Shown here piece by piece: positions 16,429-24,179 of a stretch of DNA of 64,000 nt (positions are counted from its first letter, which is position 1; the number at the start of each line of letters is the position of its first letter). Source of the stretch: Streptomyces sp. SA15. Lineage in GTDB: Bacteria; Actinomycetota; Actinomycetes; Streptomycetales; Streptomycetaceae. The position numbers were made by a program, and so were the translations under genes. The notes under the pieces were generated by a model. That model was not told the origin of the DNA. It saw nothing but the letters and a program-made list of their open reading frames with translations, and searched no databases. Where the stretch lies: the NCBI RefSeq assembly GCF_002291145.1, contig NZ_NTGE01000120.1:1-64000 (forward strand), read 5' to 3'.

Positions 16429-17349
16429 GTGACCGGACGACTGATGCTCCTCGACACCGCCTCGCTCTACTTCCGCGCCTACTTCGGCGTGCCGGAGTCC
16501 GTGAAGTCCCCGGACGGCACACCGGTGAACGCCGTGCGCGGGCTGCTGGACTTCATCGACCGCCTGGTCAAGGACCATCGTCCGGACCATCTGGTGGCGT
16601 GCATGGACGCGGACTGGCGGCCCCAGTGGCGGGTCGAGCTGATTCCCTCGTACAAGGCGCATCGCGTTGCCGAGGAGCACGAAGTGGGCCCGGACGAGGA
16701 GGAGGTGCCCGACACGCTGTCGCCGCAGGTGCCCATCATCGAGGCAGTCCTCGACGCGCTGGGCATCGCGCGCGTGGGCGTGGCGGGGTACGAGGCGGAC
16801 GACGTGATCGGCACGTTCACCGCGCGGGCCAAGGGACCGGTCGACATCGTCACCGGCGACCGCGACCTGTATCAGCTGGTGGACGACGCACGTGGGGTGC
16901 GTGTGCTGTATCCGCTCAAGGGCGTCGGCACACTGCAGACCACCGACGAGGCCGTGCTGCGGGAGAAGTACGGGGTCGACGGCAGGGGGTACGCGGATCT
17001 TGCGCTGCTGCGCGGCGACCCGAGCGACGGCCTGCCGGGCGTGCCCGGCATCGGCGAGAAGACGGCTGCCAAGCTGCTGGCCGAGTTCGGCGACCTGGCC
17101 GGGATCATGGCCGCGGTCGACGATCCGAAGGCCAGGCTCACGCCGTCGCAGCGCAAGCGGCTCGACGAGTCACGGCCGTATATGGCGGTGGCGCCGAAGG
17201 TCGTGAAGGTCGCGGACGACGTCCCGCTGCCGGACGTCGACACGATCCTGCCGCGTACGCCGCGCGATCCCGCGGCGCTGGACGCGCTGGCGGTCCACTG
17301 GGGACTGGGCGGGTCGTTGCAGCGACTGCTGGCGACTCTCGTGGCGTAA
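16429..17349 (+). CDS. 5'-3' exonuclease, Pol I N-terminal/FEN-like
   Basis: A 306-residue nuclease of the family of the DNA polymerase I 5' nuclease domain. It shows the acidic metal-binding motifs LMLLDTASLYFR, YEADDVIGT and TGDRDLYQLV, and the helix-3-turn-helix DNA-binding motif GLPGVPGIGEKTAAKLL. It removes flaps or RNA primers, or degrades 5' ends in repair, and stands alone without a polymerase domain. The GTG at 16429 is chosen because it sits seven bases after a -10 element, giving a leaderless mRNA; ATG codons at 16417 and 16420 overlap that promoter. An 18/20-matching 20-bp tandem repeat covers its stop codon (17338-17377). Confidence 0.85.
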   Translation: MTGRLMLLDTASLYFRAYFGVPESVKSPDGTPVNAVRGLLDFIDRLVKDHRPDHLVACMDADWRPQWRVELIPSYKAHRVAEEHEVGPDEEEVPDTLSPQVPIIEAVLDALGIARVGVAGYEADDVIGTFTARAKGPVDIVTGDRDLYQLVDDARGVRVLYPLKGVGTLQTTDEAVLREKYGVDGRGYADLALLRGDPSDGLPGVPGIGEKTAAKLLAEFGDLAGIMAAVDDPKARLTPSQRKRLDESRPYMAVAPKVVKVADDVPLPDVDTILPRTPRDPAALDALAVHWGLGGSLQRLLATLVA

Positions 17350-17481
17350 TCGAAGATCTCGTGGCGCAATCAAAGATCTCGCCGTCGTGAGCGACATTCG
17401 CGCCCGGCGGGAGCAAAGTTCTACTCAAGAGGTCGAGAGACCTCTCATATGGGGGTCTTCACCGTGGGGGAAGGTGCTAAC

Positions 17482-17495
17482 TTAGGTAAGCCTAA
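17482..17495. promoter_or_regulatory. Iron box (DtxR/DmdR-type operator)
   Basis: TTAGGTAAGCCTAA lies 23 bases before the siderophore-interacting protein start. The TTAGG...CCTAA arms match the core of the actinobacterial iron-repressor site, which fits a gene for iron release. The outer part of the full 19-base consensus is only partly kept. Confidence 0.7.
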
Positions 17496-17518
17496 GCACA
17501 GGGATCAGGGAGGCCGCC

Positions 17519-18364
17519 ATGGCAGAACGACCGGGACGCACGCCGCGGAAACCCCACTCCGCGCAGGTCGTCCGTACCGAACGGCTGACCCCGCACATGC
17601 AGCGCGTGGTGCTCGGCGGCGAGGGCCTGGCCGACTTCTCGGCGGACACCTGCACCGACCACTATGTGAAGCTGCTGTTCCCGGCCGAGGGCGTGACCTA
17701 TCCTGAGCCCTTCGACATGCAGCGCATCCGAGAAGAGTTCCCCCGCGAGCAGTGGCCCGTGACGCGGACGTACACGGTGCGCGCCTGGGACGCCCAACAC
17801 CGCGAGCTGACCCTGGACTTCGTGATCCACGGCGACGAGGGGCTCGCCGGACCGTGGGCCCTGCGCGCCCAGCCGGGCGAGACCGTGTGGTTCATGGGCC
17901 CCGGCGGCGCCTACGCCCCCGACCCGGCCGCCGACTGGCATCTGCTCGTCGGCGACGAGAGCGCGCTGCCCGCGATCGCCCGTTCCCTGGAGGCGCTGCC
18001 CGACGGCGCCCGCACCCATGCCTTCGTCGAGGTCGCCGGGCCGGAGGAGGAGCAGAAGATCGACTCCGATGTGGAGGTCGTCTGGCTGCACCGCGGTGAC
18101 CGGCCCATCGGCGAGGCGCTGGCCGAGGCGGTACGGGCGCTGGAGTTCCCCGAGGGCCGCGTGCACGCGTTCGTGCACGGCGAGGCGGCCTGGGTGAAGG
18201 AGCTGCGCCGGCTGCTGCGGGTCGAGCGCGGGGTCCCGCGCGAGGACCTGTCGATCTCCGGCTACTGGCGCCTCGGCCACAACGAGGACGGCTGGCAGGC
18301 CGCCAAACGGGACTGGAACGCGCGCATCGAGGCGGAGCAGGAGGGGGCGGCACCGGCCGCCTGA
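17519..18364 (+). CDS. Siderophore-interacting protein (FAD-dependent ferric-siderophore reductase)
   Basis: A 281-residue protein of the SIP/ViuB family. The FAD-binding barrel holds RTYTVR (residues 83-88), followed by the nucleotide-domain motif LVGDESALPAIARSLEALP and the C-terminal SISGYWRLGHNEDGW. It reduces ferric siderophores taken into the cytoplasm to release iron. The ATG follows GGGAGG at good spacing, and an iron box lies just upstream, predicting derepression under iron limitation. A strong terminator follows, so it is a single-gene unit. Confidence 0.88.
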   Translation: MAERPGRTPRKPHSAQVVRTERLTPHMQRVVLGGEGLADFSADTCTDHYVKLLFPAEGVTYPEPFDMQRIREEFPREQWPVTRTYTVRAWDAQHRELTLDFVIHGDEGLAGPWALRAQPGETVWFMGPGGAYAPDPAADWHLLVGDESALPAIARSLEALPDGARTHAFVEVAGPEEEQKIDSDVEVVWLHRGDRPIGEALAEAVRALEFPEGRVHAFVHGEAAWVKELRRLLRVERGVPREDLSISGYWRLGHNEDGWQAAKRDWNARIEAEQEGAAPAA

Positions 18365-18375
18365 GCAGACCTGCC

Positions 18376-18405
18376 AGGGGCGGCACCTTCAAGGGTGCCG
18401 CCCCT
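18376..18405. terminator. Terminator after the siderophore-interacting protein
   Basis: A perfect 12-bp stem AGGGGCGGCACC/GGTGCCGCCCCT with a 6-base loop and a short T run (TTT), starting 11 bases past the stop. Confidence 0.8.
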
Positions 18406-18568
18406 TTACCGTGCCCGCCCAAAGCGGATCAATGAGCGGACCAATGAGGGATCGACGAGCGGATGACAACTGATCCGCGTCGCGATTCGGCGAGTACCGG
18501 CAAGAGCGTGAGGACTTGGGCCCGCACCCGACACTCCGACGTCACGCACGCGAAACAGCCCCTCCCTA

Positions 18569-18590
18569 ATTTCTGTCACCCGACAGGAAT
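18569..18590. promoter_or_regulatory. TetR-type operator before the APC permease
   Basis: ATTTCTGTC (18569-18577), spacer ACCC, GACAGGAAT (18582-18590): nine-base arms with one mismatch. The same palindrome, perfect, occurs at 26848-26869 before the DUF1989/carboxylase operon. Confidence 0.7.
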
Positions 18591-18646
18591 TCTGCTTTCT
18601 CCTCTCCCTGTCCCCTCCGCTCCCTGCGCCGAAGGCAGGTGCCGCC

Positions 18647-20185
18647 GTGACGACAACCACCCCCTCCGACGTACGTCCCGATCCACCGCACTCCCCCGAC
18701 GACCGCTCCCTCACCGCGTTCGGCTACCGCCAGGAACTGCACCGCAGCCTGGGCCGGTACGCCTCCTTCGCGGCCGGGTTCTCCTTCATCTCCGTCCTGA
18801 CCACCGTCTTCCAGTTCTTCGCCTTCGGGTACGCGTTCGGCGGCCCCGTCTTCTTCTGGGCCTGGCCGGCGGTGCTGGTCGGGCAGCTGCTGGTGGCCGC
18901 CTGCTTCGCCGAGCTGGCCGCGCGCTATCCGATCTCCGGCGCCATCTACCAGTGGTCGAGCCGCCTGTCGAACCTCAGCTTCGGCTGGTTCGCCGGCTGG
19001 ATCATGGTGATCGGGCAGATCGTGGTGGTCGCGGCGGCGGCGCTGGCCCTGCAGATGGTGCTGCCGGCCATCTGGTCCGGCTTCCAGCTGATCGGCACCG
19101 ACTCAGCGCCCACCTCGGCGGACGGCGCGGCCAACGCGGCCGTCCTCGGTGTGATCCTGCTGGCCCTGACGACGCTCGTGAACCTCCTCGACAACCGTGT
19201 GATGTCCGTGATCAACCGCGTCGGCGTCACCGCCGAGATCATCGGCGCGGTCCTGATCGTCGTCCTGCTGCTCACCCACTCCGAACGCACCCCCGGCATC
19301 ACCTTCCACACCGACGGCGCCGCCCAGTCCGGCCTGCTCGGCGCGCTGCTCGTGGGCTCCTTCACGGCGGCGTACGTGATGATCGGCTTCGACAGCGCGG
19401 GCGAGATGAGCGAGGAGACCCACCACCCCCGCCGCACCGCGCCCCGCACGATCCTCACGGCACTCGGCGCGGCCGGCCTGCTGGGCGGTCTCATCGTCCT
19501 CGGCGGACTGCTCGCCGCGCCCAGCCTCACGGACGGGCGTCTCGCGGTCGACGGACTGAGCTACGTCCTCACCAGCAGCCTCGGCGACGGGGTGGGCCGC
19601 GCGCTGCTGGCCGACGTGGTGGTGGCGATCGCCGTGGCGACCCTGGCGATCCAGACATCTGCCTGCCGGATGCTGTTCTCCATGGCCCGCGACGGCCAGC
19701 TCCCGTTCGCCCGCCGCCTCGCCAAGGTCAACCCACGCACCGGCATGCCCGGCGCCCCCGCCCTGGTGGTCGGCGTCCTCGCGGCGGCCCTGCTCCTGCT
19801 CAACTTCGCCTCCCCGGAGGCGTTCCTGGCCATCGGCACGACCTGCATCGTGATGCTGTACCTGGCCTACGCGATGGTCACCGGTCCCCTGCTGGTCAGC
19901 CGCCTGCGCGGCCGCTTCACCAGCGACGGCACGGACGAGACGGGCGCCCGGCTGTTCTCCCTCGGCCGATGGGGCGTCCCCGTCAACGCGCTGGCCCTGC
20001 TGTACGGCCTGTTCATGACCGTCAACCTGGCCTGGCCGCGCGCCGCGGTGTACGACCCGGCGGGTGGGCACTGGTACTTCCAGTACTTCACCGTGCTGTT
20101 CCTCGGAATCACGATCGTCCTGGGCGTGGCCTACCGGGCGTACAAGGCCCGTACAGCGGTCGCTCCCGAGGCCGTCCCGGTGTGA
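18647..20185 (+). CDS. APC-superfamily permease, probably importing the carboxylase-operon substrate
   Basis: A 512-residue integral membrane protein with about 12 hydrophobic helices and typical APC motifs (ITGAIYQW-like SGAIYQWSSRLS in helix 2, IGFDSAGEMSEETHHPRR after helix 6). APC proteins import amino acids, amines or related nitrogen compounds. The GTG at 18647 is preceded by GAAGGCAGG. The operator upstream nearly matches the one before the carboxylase operon about 8 kb away, so the same TetR protein probably controls both, and guanidine or a related compound is the likely substrate. That substrate is inference. Confidence 0.82.
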   Translation: MTTTTPSDVRPDPPHSPDDRSLTAFGYRQELHRSLGRYASFAAGFSFISVLTTVFQFFAFGYAFGGPVFFWAWPAVLVGQLLVAACFAELAARYPISGAIYQWSSRLSNLSFGWFAGWIMVIGQIVVVAAAALALQMVLPAIWSGFQLIGTDSAPTSADGAANAAVLGVILLALTTLVNLLDNRVMSVINRVGVTAEIIGAVLIVVLLLTHSERTPGITFHTDGAAQSGLLGALLVGSFTAAYVMIGFDSAGEMSEETHHPRRTAPRTILTALGAAGLLGGLIVLGGLLAAPSLTDGRLAVDGLSYVLTSSLGDGVGRALLADVVVAIAVATLAIQTSACRMLFSMARDGQLPFARRLAKVNPRTGMPGAPALVVGVLAAALLLLNFASPEAFLAIGTTCIVMLYLAYAMVTGPLLVSRLRGRFTSDGTDETGARLFSLGRWGVPVNALALLYGLFMTVNLAWPRAAVYDPAGGHWYFQYFTVLFLGITIVLGVAYRAYKARTAVAPEAVPV

Positions 20186-20207
20186 GCGGCGCTTACGCTG
20201 GCGGGTG

Positions 20208-21170
20208 ATGAGACGCAAGACCCGGATCCCGCCCTCTCCCCTGCCGCAGCGCGAGGGGGTGGATCCGGTGCGCGTGCGGCTTCCTGTCGAGGGGGCGTGG
20301 GCCACCGTACGGGAGCATCTGGTGGAGCGGCTGTCCGGAGCGGGTGACGGGGTCGTCGACCGGATGCTCGCCGCGGGGCAGGTCGTCGGGGCGGACGGGC
20401 GGGCGGTGGCGCCGGACGCGGCGTTCGTGCCGGGGATGTTCGTGTGGTTCCATCGGGAGCTGCCGGACGAGGTGCGGGTGCCGTTCCCGCTGGAGGTCGT
20501 GTATCGCGACGAGCACATCGTCGTCGTCGACAAGCCGCACTTCCTGGCCACCACCCCGCGCGGCAGTCACATCACCGAGACCGCGCTGGCCCGACTGCGC
20601 CGGGAGCTGGGCGTGCCCACGCTCAGTGCGGCGCACCGCCTCGACCGGCTCACCGCCGGGCTCCTGCTGTTCACCGTACGGCCCGAGGAGCGCGGGGCGT
20701 ACCAGGCGCTGTTCCGCGACCGGCGGGTGCGCAAGGAGTACGAGGCGGTCGCGCCGTACGATCCCGCGCTCGCCCTGCCCCGGACGGTGCGCAGCCGGAT
20801 CGTGAAGGAGCGCGGAGTGCTGGCCGCCCGGGAAGTCGAGGGCGAGCCGAACGCGGTCAGCCGCGTCGAGCTGGTCGAGCACCGCTCAGTGGCGAACGCC
20901 GGGCGCGGCCGGTACCGGCTGGTGCCCGCCACCGGGCAGACCCATCAGCTGCGCGTCCACATGAACGCGCTCGGCGTGCCGATCCTCGGCGATCCGCTCT
21001 ATCCGGTGGTGACCGGCCCCGTGCCGGCCGGTGACTTCGGGCGTCCGCTCCAACTGCTCGCGCGGAGCCTTGAGTTCACCGATCCGGTCACGGGGGCGGA
21101 GCACCGGTTCCGCAGCGGTCGGGTCCTTCGGGCGTGGATGTCGTACGACGGCTGGGCCGCCGGTCAGTAA
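20208..21170 (+). CDS. RluA-family 23S rRNA/tRNA pseudouridine synthase
   Basis: A 320-residue protein. Residues 95-300 form the pseudouridine synthase domain with the catalytic Asp D146 in HRLDRLTAGLL, VVDKPHFLATTP before it, and TGQTHQLRVHM near the end. It isomerises uridine in structured RNA; the target site cannot be told. The N-terminal 90 residues carry an S4-like segment. The ATG at 20208 follows the permease stop by 22 bases. Its last seven bases overlap the convergent P450 gene. Confidence 0.85.
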   Translation: MRRKTRIPPSPLPQREGVDPVRVRLPVEGAWATVREHLVERLSGAGDGVVDRMLAAGQVVGADGRAVAPDAAFVPGMFVWFHRELPDEVRVPFPLEVVYRDEHIVVVDKPHFLATTPRGSHITETALARLRRELGVPTLSAAHRLDRLTAGLLLFTVRPEERGAYQALFRDRRVRKEYEAVAPYDPALALPRTVRSRIVKERGVLAAREVEGEPNAVSRVELVEHRSVANAGRGRYRLVPATGQTHQLRVHMNALGVPILGDPLYPVVTGPVPAGDFGRPLQLLARSLEFTDPVTGAEHRFRSGRVLRAWMSYDGWAAGQ

Positions 21171-22651
21171 CCGCGCAACCAGCGCAGGAAGCGCCGCCAG
21201 GCGCCCCGGGGCCGGGCCGGTTCCGGTGTCGGCGCGGGCTGCGGCGGCGCGGCGGCCGGCTGGGGCTCCGCGACCGAGGCGGGCGCCGGCTTCGGCTCCG
21301 GCTGGTGGGTGCCGATCTGCCAGGCGGGCCGCTGGGGCGGAACCGCGGTCAGCCCGGGCTTGGCCATCACGTCCTGCGGTGGCTTCGGCGCGAACCGGAC
21401 CGGCAGTTCCACCAGGTGGCGGGAGGCGATCGACTCCGTCCAGGTCAGCTCGTCCTCGTCGCAGTCGAGTTCGACGTCGGGCAGCCGCATCAGCAGGGCG
21501 TCGACGCCGGTGTCGGCGATGGCACGGCCGATGTCCTGGCCGGGGCACTCGTGCGGGCCGCCGCCGAAGGCCAGGTGGGAGCGGTTGCCCTGCATGTGGG
21601 CGGACAGGTCGGGACGCACCCGCGGGTCGACGTTGCCCGGCGCGATGCCGAGGAGCAGCCCGTCGCCCTTGCGGATGCGCTGGCCGCCGAGCTCCGTGTC
21701 CTGCTTGGCGAAGTAGCCGAGGACCGCGCTGAACGGCGGCTCGTCCCACAGCGACTGCTCGACCGCCTCCGGCACCGTCATCTGGCCGCCGTTCAGCTGG
21801 GCGCGGAAGCGCGGGTCGGTGAGCACCATGCGCAGCACGTTGGCGATGAGGTTGGCGGTGGCCTCGTACGCGGCGATCAGCACGACCCGCAGGTGCTCCC
21901 TGACCTCGTCGTCGCTGAGCCCCGCCGGGTGGTTGATGAGGTGGGAGGTGAAGTCGTCCTCGGGCCGGGCCCGGCGGCGGGTGGTGAGCCGGCCGAGGGC
22001 CTCCATGATGTAGGCGTTGCTGGCGATCGCGGTATCGGTACCCCGGAGCATGTCGCGGGCGGCCTGCACGATCCGGTCGTTGTACTCGTTGGGCATGCCG
22101 AGGATCTCGCACATCACGGCCATCGGCAGGTGCTCGGCGAACTGGCTGACCAGGTCGGCGGCACCCTCTTCGCAGAACCGGTTGACCAGGCGCTGGGTGT
22201 GCCGGTTGATGTGGCGGCGCAGGCCCCGGTGGTCGATGGTCGACATGGCGCCGGTGACCGCCCCGCGCAGCCTGAGGTGCTCGTCGCCCTCGGCGTGCGA
22301 GGCGATGGGCTGCCAGGCGATGTGCGGCATGAGCGGGTGGTCGGGCTTGACCGTGCCGTCGACGAGCGGCGTCCAGATGCGGCTGTCCCGGCAGAACTGC
22401 CCGGGCGAGCGCACCATGTGCAGGTTCTCGGTGTGGCCGAGCACCGCCCACATCGGCACGTCGTCGTGGAGCAGCACGGGCGCCACCGGGCCGTGTTCCT
22501 CCCGGAGTTTCTCGTACAGGGACCTGAGGTCCTCCGCCTCGGGGCCGTAGAGCCGGTTCAGTCCGCCGGGGCCGCGGCCGTGGGCGGGACAGCCGGGCGG
22601 CGGGCCGAAGCTGGGGTCCGTACCGGTCAGGGAGTGGGATTCAGGCGTCAC
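21164..22651 (-). CDS. cvnE: Conservon cytochrome P450, CYP157-like, lacking the ExxR motif
   Basis: A 495-residue P450. The heme ligand is C369 in FGGGPHECPGQDIG, and the I-helix reads AAYEATANL. At the K-helix, where P450s carry ExxR, it has EQSLW at 298-302. That replacement is the published hallmark of the CYP157 family, including the S. coelicolor cvn9 member. The last 85 residues form an Ala/Pro-rich tail ending in a basic-aromatic cluster (WRRFLRWLRGY) that could bind membrane or partner. As cvnE it ends the operon cvnABCDE; the S. coelicolor cvn9 (rar) cluster affects aerial growth and antibiotic production. The GTG start is 85 bases after cvnD. Confidence 0.88.
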   Translation of the reverse strand: MTPESHSLTGTDPSFGPPPGCPAHGRGPGGLNRLYGPEAEDLRSLYEKLREEHGPVAPVLLHDDVPMWAVLGHTENLHMVRSPGQFCRDSRIWTPLVDGTVKPDHPLMPHIAWQPIASHAEGDEHLRLRGAVTGAMSTIDHRGLRRHINRHTQRLVNRFCEEGAADLVSQFAEHLPMAVMCEILGMPNEYNDRIVQAARDMLRGTDTAIASNAYIMEALGRLTTRRRARPEDDFTSHLINHPAGLSDDEVREHLRVVLIAAYEATANLIANVLRMVLTDPRFRAQLNGGQMTVPEAVEQSLWDEPPFSAVLGYFAKQDTELGGQRIRKGDGLLLGIAPGNVDPRVRPDLSAHMQGNRSHLAFGGGPHECPGQDIGRAIADTGVDALLMRLPDVELDCDEDELTWTESIASRHLVELPVRFAPKPPQDVMAKPGLTAVPPQRPAWQIGTHQPEPKPAPASVAEPQPAAAPPQPAPTPEPARPRGAWRRFLRWLRGY

Positions 22652-22736
22652 AGTGGTCGCTCCGCGGTGGATCCGGTGTCTGTGTGTGGCTGTGTCTGTG
22701 TCTGGGGAAGAGTGGGAACGGGAGGGGGTGCGGCGG

Positions 22737-23357
22737 TCACCTCAGCGCGCCCGTCATGGCGAGGCCGTGCAGGAAGCGCATGAGGGTCATCAGGGTGTCC
22801 CGGCTGGAGGCGCGGCGGCGCGCGTCGCACTCGACGATGGGGATGTCCTCGCTCAGGTCGAGTGCGGTGCGCAGCTCCTCGATGGGGTAACGGGGCGCGT
22901 CCGGGAAGGAGTTGATGGCGACGACGAACGGCACGCCGCGCTCTTCGAGGCGTCCCATCACGTCGAAGCTGACCTCCAGCCGGCGGGTGTCGATCAGCAC
23001 GACCGCGCCGAGCGCGCCCTCGAACAGCCCGTTCCACAGGAACCAGAACCGCTCCTGCCCGGGGGTGCCGAAGAGGTACAGCACGAGTTGGTCGGTGATG
23101 CTGATCCGGCCGAAGTCCATCGCCACGGTGGTGGCCGTCTTGGACTCGGAGCCGTAGTTGTCGTCGACGCCGACGCCGGCCTGCGTCATGGTCTCCTCGG
23201 TGGTCAGCGGTTTGATCTCGCTGACCGAGCCGACCATGGTCGTCTTGCCGACGCCGAAGCCGCCGACGATGACGATCTTCACCGCGGCCTCGGCGGTGTG
23301 CGGAAGCTGGTCCTCGGTTCGGGGACCCGGGATGGTGTCAGAGCTTTTGAAGTCCAT
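22737..23357 (-). CDS. cvnD: Conservon small GTPase CvnD
   Basis: A 206-residue Ras-like GTPase. The P-loop GGFGVGKT lies at 32-39, the switch II FGTPGQERF replaces the usual DTAGQ, and AINSFPDA corresponds to the NKxD guanine-specificity region in a non-canonical form. In the conservon model it works at the membrane with CvnA, CvnB and CvnC as a eukaryote-like signalling complex. The ATG at 23357 lies 20 bases inside the end of cvnC, so the genes overlap and are translationally coupled. Confidence 0.9.
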   Translation of the reverse strand: MDFKSSDTIPGPRTEDQLPHTAEAAVKIVIVGGFGVGKTTMVGSVSEIKPLTTEETMTQAGVGVDDNYGSESKTATTVAMDFGRISITDQLVLYLFGTPGQERFWFLWNGLFEGALGAVVLIDTRRLEVSFDVMGRLEERGVPFVVAINSFPDAPRYPIEELRTALDLSEDIPIVECDARRRASSRDTLMTLMRFLHGLAMTGALR

Positions 23358-23775
23358 GCATCACCGCTTCGAGGAGGGAACGGTCGGCCAGCGCCTGGCG
23401 GATGATCGGGGCGCGCGCCGTCACCAGTTCGGCCGTCAGCAGCTCGGTGACCAGGACGCTCACCACGCTGAACGGCAGGCTCAGATAGGCCGACAGCTCG
23501 GCCACGGACAGGGGGGCCGTGCACAGCCTGAGCAGCGCCGCCTGCTCCGGCGTGGCGGAGCGCGGGGGGTCGGCGTGCGCCACGACTAACGTGACCAGGT
23601 CGAGTTCGGTGCGCTCGACGCCGTCGGGTCCGGTGATCACGTACAGCCGCTCGGGGTTCTTCTTCTGGCCCTCGGGCGGTTGCTCCTCCTCACGCGGGGG
23701 TTGCTGTCCCTGCTGTGGGGGCTGAGGTTCCGGTTCCTGCTTGGCGTAGCGCCGCCGACGTTGCGGAGGAGTCAT
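23338..23775 (-). CDS. cvnC: Conservon DUF742 protein CvnC
   Basis: A 145-residue protein. The first 45 residues are Gln/Pro/Glu-rich and probably disordered. The DUF742 domain follows (RLYVITGPDG, LVTLVVAHA, EQAALLRLC) and ends in a winged-helix-like segment. DUF742 proteins couple the histidine kinase-like CvnA and roadblock CvnB to the GTPase CvnD. The start is fixed by an ATGA overlap with cvnB. Confidence 0.9.
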   Translation of the reverse strand: MTPPQRRRRYAKQEPEPQPPQQGQQPPREEEQPPEGQKKNPERLYVITGPDGVERTELDLVTLVVAHADPPRSATPEQAALLRLCTAPLSVAELSAYLSLPFSVVSVLVTELLTAELVTARAPIIRQALADRSLLEAVMHGLQKL

Positions 23776-24179
23776 ACGCTCTGCCCGTTGCGCCTCGGCG
23801 GGCTGGTCAGATGCGCGCCGATCCGGACCACCAGGTCGCTCATGCGGGCGCTCATGAAGCCGGGTTCGGCGCGCACGTCGGAAAGCACCGCGAGAAAGGC
23901 GTTGGGGCCCGCGGCCATCAGGTAGAAGTAGCCCCTGTTGATCTCGATGAGGACCATCTTCATCTCGCCGTCGCTGCCCGGGATCTCCTGGGCGACGGCG
24001 CTCGCCAAACTCTGCAGGCCCGCGCAGGCCGCGGCGACGCGGTCGGCGGTGTCCGGGTCGCCGCCGTGGCGGGCGATGCGCAGGCCGTCGGCGGAGAGCA
24101 CCACGATCATCTGGATGCCCGGTACGCCTTTGGCGAGGTCCGTGAGCATCCAGTCGAAGTTGCCTCGCTGCTGGATCAC
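23772..24179 (-). CDS. cvnB: Conservon roadblock/LC7 protein CvnB
   Basis: A 135-residue roadblock/LC7 domain protein (FDWMLTDLAKGVPGI, VVLSADGLRIARHGGD, GYFYLMAAGPNAFLAVL). In bacteria such proteins act as regulators of Ras-like GTPases, here CvnD. The GTG at 24179 overlaps the cvnA stop as GTGA and its own stop overlaps cvnC as ATGA, which fixes both ends. Confidence 0.92.
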   Translation of the reverse strand: MIQQRGNFDWMLTDLAKGVPGIQMIVVLSADGLRIARHGGDPDTADRVAAACAGLQSLASAVAQEIPGSDGEMKMVLIEINRGYFYLMAAGPNAFLAVLSDVRAEPGFMSARMSDLVVRIGAHLTSPPRRNGQSV

